NCBI GenBank assembly: GCA_025765615.1
Contig: JAIVFJ010000235.1
Location: forward strand, 1 to 64,000
DNA: 64,000 bases
Direction: 5' to 3'
DNA from: Zopfochytrium polystomum
Taxonomy: Eukaryota > Chytridiomycota > Chytridiomycetes > Chytridiales > Chytridiaceae
Shown: positions 33,640 through 44,156 of the stretch, one piece after another
Numbering within the stretch: the first letter of the stretch is position 1
How the letters are laid out: each line of letters starts with the position of its first letter
Translations under genes and position numbers: made by a program
Notes under the pieces: model-generated
The model's database searches: none
What the model was told of the DNA's origin: nothing
The model's input: only the letters and a program-made list of their open reading frames with translations

Positions 33640-35144
33640 GTCCACGAAGAGGAGGAGGATGAAAACGACGACCTTGCGCAAGTCCCATTGCTAGTGATCA
33701 ATCGCTGTTTGAAGTATCTGCTCATACCATCACCGTACGATGTACCGCACGCACTGCGGTCTTATACGGAGGCCGAAGAGGTAAGGTATTTCGGAGTTGA
33801 AGCTTGACGAACTCCACCCTGAAACTCCGCCGTTCCGCACCAGATGCCGGCCTTGGAACGCATGTTCCGCGTTCAGGCCGTGAAGACGAAATGCTCGCCA
33901 ACCTCCCGCTGCAGGGCCTCGGGAATGCTCAGCGCAAGAACTTTGTTCATAGACTCAAGCTTCGACTTGCGCTCTCTGTGCCACCTCTCAAGAGTTTGGT
34001 GCGCTTCTTCTTGCTTCTCCAAAAGCGCGAAGTCAATCGGCTGAAATTGGACGCTTGGAACGACGAGCGACCGAAGATGGAAGAGTTGTATTTCGCTCCG
34101 CATGCGTGCAAGGCAGCAGACGTTGAGTTTCATGACGAGGAGGCGGTAAAACTGATGGCGGAACTGTCGCGGCATGGGCTCATCGACAAGCTGTACTTTT
34201 GGCGGTTTGATATGGAAGCGAACGACGAGATCCATGCCAACAGGTGTGTGCCCGCCTAATTTTCACCATGCTTTTGGTAACGTCCAACTTTTTTTTCCGT
34301 CCTTTGAAAGCTGTTACTTCCTATCAAGCTACAGACATAACGTGTACATGCGATCTATCAGACCAAAACTCGGTCGCTTTGTCCATCCGGACAACGTCGT
34401 CGTCGTTGGCGATGTGGACGACCTCGTCGAGCCACCCGTGGGAGCAAAAGTTTACCGGTCGGAGGAGTTTAAGCGGGTTCCAAAGGGCTTTTTGTTGGCG
34501 TATCTACAGACTGACTATCTGGAAAAGAGTGAATGGGTTTCGGAAGATGATTATCAGTCGACCTACGATTTTGATTGGCCTCTGACAAAGTCGACGGAGT
34601 GCCTGCAAAAATACTGCCCTGCTTCCGTTCCGACGCAGTATGAATTGGGGATCGTTCTTTGGACGGGGTAGGTCGAGCGTTTGCTGGTCTTTAACCGACC
34701 AAAAGCTCACTTGCTGTTATAAACGTTCATGCACCTGTATGCAATATGTATTTGTAGGACGGTTTGTACTTACTCTTCATATATTCATAACTCCATTATC
34801 TACCACGCACAATACTTATTTCACCCACTCCTTTCTCCTCCCTCATTGCCTCATTACTCAAACAGGACGACTTTGACTACGAAGTTCCCACCAAACTCCC
34901 ATGTAATCTTGAGGTGCCACCGCCGTTTGCGTCCAAAACGGCATTCCAGCTCTTCTGCCACGACCGCAGGGCAAGCTACTTGGCCGAGGCGGCGGCGTAG
35001 TCCGCGAGAGACGGTAGTGAAAGTCTTACCGTTGAAGAGTTGGAGGAATTGATTTACGATGAGTGGGAGGGATACGATCCGCTCGTACATGACACTTATG
35101 AGCGTTTGGAACTTATTGGTCTCTGTCAGCCGAGCGGTTCATGA
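33634..35144 (+). pseudogene. HMG-box-like protein gene, apparently disrupted
   Basis: Exon pieces show protein-like sequence. About 33634-33780: NEVHEEEEDENDDLAQ, PLLVINRCLKYLLIPSPYDVP. About 33843-34241: RLKLDAWNDERPKMEELYFAP, EAVKLMAELSRHGLIDKLYFWRF. An intron from about 34242 to 34310 joins IHAN to SCYFLSSYRHNVYMRS. Then FVHPDNVVVVGDVDDLVEP and KGFLLAYLQTDYLEKSEWVS follow. A last exon from 34866 reads DDFDYEVPTK, PPPFASKTAFQLFCHDRRASYLAEAAA and LTVEELEELIYDEWEGYDPLVHDTYERLE. The final part resembles an HMG-box (P-x-S/A-K-T-A-F-x-L-F ... W ... Y-E-R-L). An in-frame TAG (34998-35000) splits the box, and the start and the first intron are not resolved. Overall function is unknown, and an unseen short intron over the TAG is possible. 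Confidence 0.4.
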
Positions 35145-35630
35145 GGGCGTGGCAGCGGCACCAGAAGAATGAGCCCATGAACGATGGATACTAGTCGAAG
35201 AGGGCGAGTGTGATAATGGAACAGATGGGAGAATGGCTGAGGTAATTTTACTCTCGTAAACGTGATTGGGTTTTTGGCGACACAATCAATGAAACGGCAC
35301 TCTACATACTTTCAGATACTCGTTCTGGCGCACGCACTTGGCTCTGCGTTGGTACTTTCTTTCGTTCGTTTCCGCTCTTCTATCACCGGCTCTCTTTTTC
35401 TCTCACTTTTCTCGGTCAAGATGGTTGCCAGTTGATCTCGAGACGACCGATGCACGATGCCCACTCTCAACCTCGCTGAAAGACGGAGAGGCAACATAGA
35501 CTTATTGGAAGGGTTTGTGTGATTTCATGCGGGAATACATGCGCGCGCATTCATTCCATCGTATTTGCAGTTTTGACGATTCACGATCAAAGGGAGGGAT
35601 GGAATGGGATGAGGAAGGAGCTCCACATCA
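35145..35630. other. intergenic, no recognised feature
   Basis: Between the 3' ends of the convergent HMG-box-like and carrier-like genes. No gene or repeat is seen. Confidence 0.5.
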
Positions 35631-36443
35631 TCAGCGGAGCAAGTAGTCGTCGACCAGCGCCCCGTATGCGGCCATGACGGCCCCCGCCGCCACAAAGCCG
35701 CGCCCAATCACTCCCGCCTGGTCCGCGAAGCGCGCCAGCGGAACGCGCTCCAGGTCCGCCACCAGCGACGCCGACGCGGCCCGGAACCCCAGGCTCGCGA
35801 CGCCTCCGGCGAAGAACCGCGCCGCCGCGGCCTCGAGCGGCTGAGAAGAAGAAGTCGGCGAAGCAGAAGCGGAAGATGAAGAAGAAGTAGCCCTCGCCGC
35901 TGAAGACGTCGCGGCCAGCGCCCGCGTCATCCCTTCGTACACCGAGAAAAACAGCGCGTGACCGACCGCCCCGCGCACCACCGTCTGCCTCAGCGCGCTC
36001 CCGGCGAGCGGCAGCCGGCCACCGCTGACGCTGCTCTGGACGCCGACGCCAGGCCCCGCGCTCGCCGGCAGCATCCGCCGGAACTCGGATGCAAACTCGG
36101 GAAACACGGCGCGCGCGGCCGACGCGTTCGGCGCCGTCAGGAGCGACGTAACGGCCAGCGTCGTCCCCGCGACGGCGCCCGCGAGCGCGGTGGTGATCGC
36201 GGCGGACGTGCCGCTGGCCCTGTTATCCGCGTTTTGGGAGGAGGGTGTGGGTGGTGCTTGTGTTGGTGGTGTTGCTGTTGGCGCTGCGGACGTGGGTGCT
36301 GGGCCGTGGGATGGAGGCGTGGGGGCAGGGACCGCCAGCCGCGCAAGGAGCGTGTAAGAGCCGAGCCTGTCGTTGTTGTTATTGTCGACGTGTATTAATA
36401 TCGCGTTCAGGGTGAGAGATCGGTCTGTTATCACAAGCCCCAC
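35631..36443 (-). CDS. mitochondrial-carrier-like membrane protein (5' end uncertain)
   Basis: Alternating hydrophobic segments: ITTALAGAVAGTTLAVTSLL, VVRGAVGHALFFSVYEGM, ARFFAGGVASLGFRAASASL and VIGRGFVAAGAVMAAYGALV. The pattern L-A-G-A-V-A-G near the start of one helix and R-G-x-x-G-H-A-L-F-F-S-V-Y-E in another resembles the paired helices of solute carrier family 25 proteins. A canonical PxD/E-x-x-K/R motif is not obvious, so it would be a divergent member. Low-complexity Pro/Thr and Ser-rich linkers lie between helices. A further hydrophobic stretch on the same strand at 36602-36820 (MYVLHAMLWCATTNVIALIP) could be an upstream exon. Stop at 35631. The fold call is a moderate guess. Confidence 0.5.
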   Translation of the reverse strand: MGLVITDRSLTLNAILIHVDNNNNDRLGSYTLLARLAVPAPTPPSHGPAPTSAAPTATPPTQAPPTPSSQNADNRASGTSAAITTALAGAVAGTTLAVTSLLTAPNASAARAVFPEFASEFRRMLPASAGPGVGVQSSVSGGRLPLAGSALRQTVVRGAVGHALFFSVYEGMTRALAATSSAARATSSSSSASASPTSSSQPLEAAAARFFAGGVASLGFRAASASLVADLERVPLARFADQAGVIGRGFVAAGAVMAAYGALVDDYLLR

Positions 36444-37153
36444 GCGATCTGCACAATCCCCACCACCGCCAACCCTTATAGCCTGTTGCTCTGCGGCCTT
36501 ACCAGACAGGAATGCCGATCGCGGCCTGCATTATTGTCTGCAATGGGTGGATCGGAATGGAGAAGTTCGCTGAGTGTACGCGGATTGCGGTCGGTTGTGT
36601 TTCAGCCAAGGGAGTTGACAAGGCTCACTCGCTCAGTTTCAACTGAGCCGGGGGTCACAATCACGAAGAACGGCGGGATTGCAGCTCTCACGTCGGTGGC
36701 GGCGGCCCGGACGCGCATGGGTATGAGCGCGATGACGTTCGTCGTCGCGCACCAGAGCATCGCGTGAAGCACATACATTGTATTCAGCGGTGACGCGCCG
36801 ACGCAGCAAAATGGGGCCAATGCAGTCGTCGGGTTTGTGCCCTGGGCGTCCGCCCAGGGGGAGTAATTTTAAGTTGTTGGCCATCCCCACCCGAACCTGA
36901 GGGGTTGAAGAAGCGGGCAAACTCCTGTTCTTCTGCCTGCGCCTGCGAGACAGGACCGAGTAAAGTAAACAGCTGACAACCGTCCGACAGAGCGGAGCCG
37001 TGTCTTTCCAGCCATCGGAAACGGTCCCAAGCAGACGGGCAGACAGACCGCAACCCAAATGGGGCAAGAAATTGCACCGCGAGTTGAGCCGGCGGCCACA
37101 GGGATCGGGATCAATGCACTCACTCATGCACGTACTTGTAGACAAAGCCAGAC
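36444..37153. other. intergenic with possible upstream exon and a hairpin
   Basis: Divergent promoter region between the carrier-like gene and FAD copy B. The minus-strand stretch 36602-36820 may be a first exon of the former. A perfect 9-bp inverted repeat lies at 36840-36859. Confidence 0.4.
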
Positions 37154-37180
37154 AAAAAAAAAAAAAAAAAAAAAAAAAAA
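37154..37180 (+). repeat. 27-base poly-A ending in the FAD copy B start codon
   Basis: Uninterrupted A-run whose last A is the first base of the ATG of FAD copy B. It would form the whole proximal 5' UTR. Confidence 0.95.
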
Positions 37181-38433
37181 TGCGCATCCTCGTCGTCGGC
37201 GGCGGCGTCGCCGGCCCCGCCGTCGCCCTCTCGCTCAAGCGCGCCGGCCACGACGTCGAGGTATTTGACCGCGTGCTCGACTTCCTCGACGTCACCGCCG
37301 GCGTCACCCTCCCCGAGAACGGCATGCGCGTCCTCCGCCACCTCGGCCTGCACGACGACGCCGTCCTCGCCGGAAACCGCTGCGACCGCTACGAAATGTC
37401 CAAAATCACTGGAGACCCCATCGCAAAGTTCGCCGTCGTCAACAGCGGCGACCTCGTGACCATCAACATCCTGCGGACAAGCCTGTCGCGGATCATCAAG
37501 AACGCGCTCGTCAACGAGGGCGTCCTGCTCCACTCCAACAAGCTGCTCGTGGGCATCGAGCAGCCGACCGACGGCAGCCTCGGCGTCAAGGCAAAGTTCA
37601 AGGACGGCTCCGTCGCGTTCGGCGACATCCTGATCGGCGCCGACGGCGTCCACTCGGGCGTCCGCTCCGTCCTCTTCTCCGACCGCGTCCCCGCGAAGAC
37701 CGGCTTCGTCGGCTACCTCGGCTTCACCGACTACGACCCGTCCTTCCGCTGGGACTCGCGCGGCCTCCACTTCTTCACCGACAACGTCGCCGGCAAGTCC
37801 GGCATGCTGATGCGCGCCTCAGAGTCCCAGCTGCACTGGGTGCTCTACGAGATCCGTCAGAACGAGATCTCGCACGACGACTGGCAGCCGCTGTTTGACT
37901 TTCATGCCGAGCGCGAGCGCATCGCGGACCTCGCGCGCAAGTGGTGCCTGCCGCCCGTCTTTCAGCAGCTGATACTCGGCGCGAGGGAGATCATCCCGCT
38001 GACTATCTACGACCTTGAGACGCTGCCGCAGTGGTGGAAGCACAACTGCGTGCTGATCGGAGGCGCGAAGCACGCAATGCTTCCGTTCATGGGACAGGCG
38101 TGCAGCACGGGGCTCGAGGACGCAGAGGTCCTTGCCGCGCTCTTGCACCAGCTGCCCGCCGACGATCCGCGCGTGGCGTTCCAGCTGTACCAGGAGGCGA
38201 GGTACGCCCGCGTGAAAAAGATTGCAGAAGCTGCCCGCGCGCAAGGAAAACGGCTGTACGCCATGTCGCCTATCGGTGCCAAGATTGGTCATTTAGTGCT
38301 TAAGTCGATTGCCATGTTTGCGGCGGCAAGGGGGAGCAACTTGAATTCAGAGGAGATTTTGGCGTACGATGGGCTTGAAGCTGTCCAGGAAATTCTTTTC
38401 AGGAAGGGCTTCTCCAATGGGGGTGGCTGGTGA
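37180..38433 (+). CDS. FAD-dependent monooxygenase copy B, intact (417 aa)
   Basis: Single exon, uninterrupted. MRILVVGGGVAGPAVALSLKRAGHDVEVFD is the Rossmann dinucleotide site. GDILIGADGVHSGVRSVLF is the DG-type motif. The expected GD motif reads LIGGAKHAMLPFMGQACSTGLEDAEVLAALL: the usual Asp is Gly, with Lys two residues on. The C-terminal half (QLYQEARYARVKKIAEAARAQGKR ... LVLKSIAMFAAARGSNL) matches the other copies. No signal peptide or membrane segment, so probably cytosolic. Family members hydroxylate aromatic or heteroaromatic substrates; the substrate here is unknown. A 27-nt poly-A run abuts the ATG, and an ankyrin-like pseudogene follows about 500 bp downstream. Confidence 0.88.
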   Translation: MRILVVGGGVAGPAVALSLKRAGHDVEVFDRVLDFLDVTAGVTLPENGMRVLRHLGLHDDAVLAGNRCDRYEMSKITGDPIAKFAVVNSGDLVTINILRTSLSRIIKNALVNEGVLLHSNKLLVGIEQPTDGSLGVKAKFKDGSVAFGDILIGADGVHSGVRSVLFSDRVPAKTGFVGYLGFTDYDPSFRWDSRGLHFFTDNVAGKSGMLMRASESQLHWVLYEIRQNEISHDDWQPLFDFHAERERIADLARKWCLPPVFQQLILGAREIIPLTIYDLETLPQWWKHNCVLIGGAKHAMLPFMGQACSTGLEDAEVLAALLHQLPADDPRVAFQLYQEARYARVKKIAEAARAQGKRLYAMSPIGAKIGHLVLKSIAMFAAARGSNLNSEEILAYDGLEAVQEILFRKGFSNGGGW

Positions 38434-38934
38434 ATCTCATGTTTTCGTTTGTATCGAGCGTTTCTTTCATTCCTCCCATTATCTATGGAGGTCATTGCTA
38501 TGATGACCCAATTTGCACGTGGCGGTTGCGTTCGAATACTGTTTATTTTTTCGGCAATGCTTTTAAGTGACCGCATAGAAACTGAATATCCATCGCGAAC
38601 CCAATCCGTACTTCGCCGGTGCGCGCAGTTTTTCAACCGAACGCAGACTTGTTTCGCCGTACCTCGACCGCCCTCCGTCGGATGGGGAACTCAAGCAACA
38701 CATACAAATCTTCTTCGTCTATTGACTGATAATTTAGAAGTTTCAGACAGAGATAGCCCCTCTTTACTTTTCGCCATGTTCGCTCGCCAGCTTCGTTGCT
38801 AAGCGGACAGCAGCACCGGAGAGGAGAGGAAATGTAAGATAACGCTCCTTCATAGTGCAAGTTGTCAAGCGCATGATTTTATTATCGTGGGTGACAAGCC
38901 GAAAGACAACCCCAATGACAACCCTGTCTTGAGG
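38434..38934. other. intergenic, no recognised feature
   Basis: Between FAD copy B and the ankyrin-like pseudogene; nothing recognised. Confidence 0.5.
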
Positions 38935-40180
38935 TCCTGTTCAGATACCTTCCGTGCCGCTAGCGCTTCATCACAGCCACCTTCCTGCGCCACCGCCGCA
39001 CGCAAGCGATCGCGCTCTTAGCTGTGTGCGCCAACGGCCACGTCGTGGTTCTCCAGTGGTTTCGAGACAATTACCCGCACATATTGAATGGCCATCGTTT
39101 TCTCGGTCAGGAGTTTGAGGGCCGAGTGGCGTTTCTCAAGTCTGCCGCTTTGTCGAATCAGGTGCACTTATTCGCTGGTACGAGGAAATCGGCACCCCTC
39201 CGGCGGTGAAGTCTAGAATACTATGCGGATAGCGCTTTCCAATTGGATCATCTCGAACGGCTCAGGGATGCTGGATTAGCGATAGACATGAGTCACGCTA
39301 TCAAAACTGCTTGCGATCTTGGCCAGGTGAAGGTCTTGCAGTGGTTGCGCAACTGGAGGTGGACTGCAGCCTGGAGTGACCTCCCCACAATCGCGACCAT
39401 TTTTCGACAAGTAGATGCTCTTCGCTGGTGGAAGGAGGAAATTTCAACGTAATTTCAGCGACGTGTTGCTTCCACTGGACGTATATGTACGCTGATGTCC
39501 TCCGGTTCTGGTTAGTGTAAAGGCCTTCACGACTCACTCCTGGAAGTGAGTAATTACCGGTCCAATGAAATGGAATCGCTTGCAAAGCATGGCTATCATC
39601 CAGACCAATTTACCGCAACGTTCAGCAACCAAAACCCTGCGACTTCGGCCTTGTTGACGTTCTCCAGGTGACAATCATCTTCCAATCGAGTTGGACTGTA
39701 ATAGTATTACAAACGCGTGCAACCAGGGTAACATTGAAATGTTGGAATGGTGGAATAACAACAGACATCTTGAGGACTTCAATTGGACGGGACCACTGTA
39801 TGAACATGTCTACTTGAGCCGAGGGAATCGCGACATCGTTGACTGGTGGGAGAACAGTAGTCTCAACTTCGAATGGCCTTCATCACTCAATTTGCTTTCT
39901 GTTCTCACAGCCCTTGTTATGGCAAAGTTGACGCACTCCAATGCTGGTTGGACAAACCCTCAGGTCGGCAGGTGTTTTTCGACTGGTTGCTGACGAAATT
40001 GATGAGGATGAAGGCGTAATCGACAAGGACCTGATATTGGAAATGCAAGACCTGGAGTGGTGCAGAAATTGGGTGGAAATGCCAAACCATTTTTTAATGA
40101 TGCCAATCCATATTGAAAGTAGAACGGTGGAGGAAGGAGGCGGACTATTTGACGCTTTCGGTAATGTAGGTGTAAATTGA
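38935..40180 (+). pseudogene. ankyrin-like repeat protein 3, truncated and frameshifted
   Basis: Begins with RYLPCR, a stop, then RFITATFLRHRRTQAIALL, matching the N-terminus of the family. It then jumps to VCANGHVVVLQWFRDNYPH, so roughly 130 codons present in the intact copies are missing. Further pieces in changing frames: DAGLAIDMSHAIKTACDLGQVKVLQWL, FRQVDALRWWKEE, NQGNIEMLEWWNNN, GNRDIVDWWENSSLNFEWPSSLNLLSV, and LEMQDLEWCRNWVEMPNHF. Order is the same as in genes 1 and 2. Several stops and frame changes make it non-functional. It lies just downstream of FAD copy B. Confidence 0.85.
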
Positions 40181-40750
40181 TAACTCTGTCAAAGTCTCAC
40201 AGGACAACTTACTTGCACGAAAACTCACTTGGTGCAAATGCTCAGGTTCATCAAGACCCGCAAACACACTGAACGGGAAGGTAGAAACTGCAAAACACAA
40301 AGGTCAAGGTCCAAATGCTCACATTGAGTGCATTCACTGCGCTCATCTTGACTGCGGAACGTGTGAGGGGAAAGCACCACCTGCATCTCAGTTCTTAGGA
40401 GTTTCAAAAGAACGTTCACGGGATGAAAGAGCCAAGTGACTCCAATCAGGCACTTTCAAAACTCCAAGCAATGTGGGTTTCTCTTTACCAGTTTCGTTTC
40501 CGCGGCGTCATCATACGTGGAATCGTTGCTTCGCGTGAAGGGCCTGTCTTTGCGAAATCCCGTCGAGTAAATCGCTAAGTATTGGTAATCAGCTACGATA
40601 ACTTGGCTGAGTCGTCGCGAGATAGCGCACGGCGTGGTATTACTTAAAAGGGTTGAAGGGAGTGAAAAAAATTTTTCTGCTCCGCTGCAGCGTCGGGCGG
40701 AAGCTGTGGGAAATAGCAGAAGGCGGACGCGACGGAACCGACAAATCGAA
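40181..40750. other. intergenic upstream of FAD copy C
   Basis: No gene recognised. Confidence 0.5.
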
Positions 40751-41963
40751 ATGCACATCCTCGTTGTCGGTGGGGGTGTCTCGGGCCCCGCCGCCGCCCT
40801 TGCCCTCAAGCGCGCCGGCCACGACGTCGAGCTCTTCGACCGCGTCCTCGACTTCCTCGACACCCCCGGAGGCCTCAACATCCACGAAAACGGCCTGCGC
40901 GTGCTCAGGCCTCCTCGACGACGACGTCCGCGCCGGCAGCGTCTGCGACTAGATGCGCAAGATCAACGGCGATCCCGTCGCCAGCTTCCCCACGTCCCGC
41001 TCCTGCGACCTCGTCCAGATCAACATCCTGCGCACGACCTTGTCTCGCATCCTCACCAACACGCTGATACAGGAAGGGGTATACGTCCACGCCAACAAGC
41101 AGCTGATCGGAATCGAGCAGCCGACGGACGGCAGCCTCGGCGTAAGAGCAAAGTTCCACGACGGATCCGTCGCCGTCGGGGACATCCTGATCGGCGCCGA
41201 CGGCGTTCATTCGTGTGTCCGCCAGTGCCTGTTCCCGGACCGCAAACCGTCAAAGTACGGCATCGTGGGCTACTTTGGCGTCGTCGACCTCGACCCGTCC
41301 ACCATCAACTGGACTTCCCACGGCCACCACTTTTTCACCGACAACGTCTCCGCCAAATCCGGGATGGTCATGCGCGTCTCGGACACGCAGCTCTGCTGGC
41401 TCCTCTTTGAGCTCAAGCAGTCCGAAATCAACCTCGACTCGTGGAAGCCACAGCTCGACATTCGCAAGGATCGCGCCACGTCGGCGGAGATGGCCTGGCG
41501 GTGGGGGCTGCCGGACGTGTTCCAGCCCATGATCCTCGGTGCCAAGGAGATTCTTCCTCTGACTATCTACGACCTGGAGACCCTGCCGCACTGGTCCAAG
41601 CAAAATTGCGTGCTAGTTGGCAGCGCAAAGCACGCCATGGTGCCGTTCCTGGGCCAGACGTGCGGCGTCGGTTTAGAGGACGCCGAGGTGCTGGCGGCGC
41701 TGATTTCGCGGTTCCCCGGCGACCCGCGGAAGGCGTTTCACTTGTACCAGGAGGCACGCTACCAAAGGGTCAAGAAGATTGCAGAGGCCGCGAGGGTGCA
41801 GGGAAAGCGGCAATACTCGACGACGCCGTTCAGCGCGAGGATGGGTCAGCTGGTGATGAAGTTTGTGTCGGCGACGTCGGGGAGTCTGGCGTCAGAGGAG
41901 ATTGTCGAGTATGATGGGCACGAGGCCGTGACGGAGATTCTGTTTAGGAACGGCTACCTATAG
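40751..41963 (+). pseudogene. FAD-dependent monooxygenase copy C, inactivated
   Basis: Very close paralogue of copy D. It starts MHILVVGGGVSGPAAALALKRAGHD and ends FRNGYL. Relative to copy D it has an 8-nt deletion after RVL (near 40904-40908), which shifts the frame, and a 6-nt deletion that turns ...GACTCGTTCGAGATG... into ...GACTAGATG..., creating a TAG at about 40950. From about 40953 the rest of the protein is open and well conserved (GDILIGADGVHS, LVGSAKHAMVPFLGQTCGVGLED). The lesions are not homopolymer-type, so this is a genuine pseudogene, unless a shortened protein from the ATG at 40953 without the FAD-binding N-terminus is made. Ankyrin-like remnants follow. Confidence 0.88.
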
Positions 41964-42469
41964 TCCGACTCAGCACACGCTTATTCCTAACCCTTTAGAG
42001 TTTGGGTTCTTCTGCATCAGATGGGCAATCCACTTCAGACCTCCTCTCCAACTTGCAACCTTTACTTCCACCTCTGTTTGATCCGTGTTTGGTGCCCAGT
42101 CGTGACGGGGGCGGGTTAGAGCTCAGAATTTTTTTCCTCAGACACGCAGAGCGTTTGGTGCATTGGACCCACATTTGAAAGCCCTTCATCTAAGCATTGC
42201 TGGCACCCCTGTTCCTTGTGCCAACTCGTTGAGTTGGCCTGGACGCCAGCTATACGTGGCACGGCCGCCCGGTAAGGGCAAAAGCGCGGCCATGCCAGAT
42301 TTGGAGCTTTTCTTGGGAAAGCGCCTTTTTAGGCCAACCCATCTTCCTTCGAACTATATCGAAACTTAGTGAGTGGTTTGAAAAGATGATTGAGAGGTGG
42401 AGCGCCATTTCCGAACCGTACCTCGCTCTTGATCGCCGATTTCAATCGTTTCAAACGAATTAGAAACCG
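41964..42469. other. intergenic, no recognised gene
   Basis: Between FAD copy C and the next ankyrin-like remnant; nothing identifiable. Confidence 0.4.
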
Positions 42470-42960
42470 CTGGGATCGACCATGGCAGACGCAGTTCTTG
42501 CGGCAGCGCTGGCCGGTGGCGCCGCCGCCGCGCACGTCCACGTCCTGGGCTGGTGGAAAAGGTCGCGCCTGTCCCGACTACTCCCGGGGGCATCGGGTTG
42601 GACAAAGCAGAGTGGGCTGGAGAATTTCGATACTGACAGGATGAAGACAGCTCTGCTGCATTCCTTTCTCGATCGTTTCTATGTTTTCAATACAGACCCG
42701 GAGTAACAGAAAATGAACGACATGTACACTTCAAGTAAATAGTAGTTATCTCCGTCACTGACGACTTGCAGATTATCCCTTCGATTGCAACATCGCATGA
42801 CAGCAAGGGGAGTGAAGGCGAAATGCAGGACCTGGAATGGTGCAAAAGAAAATGGTGTGGCGCTGCCGAACTATTTCTTTGACGACAATTCGTTGAAAGT
42901 AAAACGGTGGAGGAAGGAACCATGTCCGGCTGTTCGGTGATGAACGTCGCAATTGATACA
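42470..42960 (+). pseudogene. ankyrin-like family remnant 4
   Basis: Two scattered pieces of the family. Near 42482-42560 is LAAALAGGAAAAHVHVLGWWKRS, matching the LRRAAAAGHVHVLAWWRHH region of gene 2. Near 42820-42940 is GEMQDLEWCKRKWCGAAE ... VESKTVEEG, matching the C-terminal segment. The middle of the gene is gone. It follows FAD copy C. Confidence 0.65.
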
Positions 42961-44156
42961 AATAAAAGTCAGGTTCGCATCTTTAAGATTCTGATTCACT
43001 GCGCGTTGGGTGAAGCGTCAGCTTCTGGTACATTGTTTCACTTATGTTTGTACCTTTTCTTCTTGTTTTTCTTTTGTTCATTTTTTTGTTGCGGTCGCAC
43101 AAAACTTTAACAACTGATTTTATTGCATGCGTGCCACCCCAACACGGCAAAAAGAAAGAAAGAAGAAAGAAAGCAAATGCAGCCTCGCGTTATTCTTTTT
43201 TTTTTTTTCGTTTTTGGATCACACAAGAAACAGGGCAGAGGCAAGCAAGGCTAACAAGCAGACATGCAAGGCTAATGTCAATCCACACAAGGATAACAAG
43301 CAGATACACAAGGCCAAGCTGCAGATACGAAAAACCACACACATCATTTCGATGGTGCGGCTGCTCTGTTTTTTTTTTCAGTATTAGCATTGTATTATCA
43401 AAGATTCTCAACGAGCTCGTGCTGTTCTGCTGCCTTTGTCTGTGCCCAGGTAAACAATCTGTTTTCTGTTTTTCACACACAACTCTTTTTCTTCATGCAC
43501 CAATTTTTCTATGTTTTGTGCAGCTTCCAGATGCTGTCTGAGAATGATAGCCAATGATGGTGTTGGCCCAGAATGGCTTTGTGAGTCAGTAACAGATCCT
43601 CTATTGCAAACAAAGGTTTTTCGAGGCGTTTGAAATCTGCTGGTTTTGCTTTGAGGGAAGTGGTGAATGCCGGCTCCACCGCTGTTTGAATGAAGATTTT
43701 TGTTCTTGGACGGCGCGGATTTTGCAATCGACCATCGTGGAGGTGGTGAATTCCGTTGCGCATTGGTAAGAGTATGATTTAATGAAAGGAAAAAATAATT
43801 TATAAGCAGCTTCATCGCGCGCTGTCCTTTCAGTTTGCGGGCGCGTAGTTTTGCCGCGTCCGCATTGGGCCCAACGAAAACAAGGCCTTGCCGCACAGAA
43901 TAATTTGAGCTCTGCCGCTCTTGTGTTGTGGCGAAAGCCCAAAGGGAACATTCCGTCTTTTGTGGACGTGACTGCAGCAAACAAAACAAACACAGACAGA
44001 CAAACACACAAACGCACACACACACACACACACACACACTCACTCACTCACTCTCACCCTCTCTTGTCATCTCCGCTCCCGCCCCACGCCCACGCCGACG
44101 GACGGCATCGGGCACAGCCCGCAATTACGACGGACGACCAGTCAGTCAAATCAAAG
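42961..44156. other. intergenic upstream of FAD copy D, simple repeats
   Basis: T- and A-rich tracts at 43060-43090, 43150-43180 and 43195-43210. A diverged short repeat of the type ACAAGGCTAACAAGCAGA lies at about 43240-43330. An (AC)n microsatellite is at 44015-44039, followed by (CACT)n to about 44052. No gene recognised. Confidence 0.55.
44015..44052. repeat. (AC)n/(CACT)n microsatellite
   Basis: Alternating AC followed by CACTCACT, about 105 bp upstream of the FAD copy D start codon. Confidence 0.9.

Noticed and set aside
37154..38433. FAD copy B as a processed retrogene because it is intronless and touches a poly-A run
   Set aside because: The A-run is at the 5' end, not 3', and all FAD copies are intronless, so retroposition is not needed to explain it.
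43240..43330. CRISPR-like or tandem array from the ACAAGGCTAACAAGCAGA-type repeats
   Set aside because: Units are short, diverged and lack unique spacers of constant length; the genome is eukaryotic.
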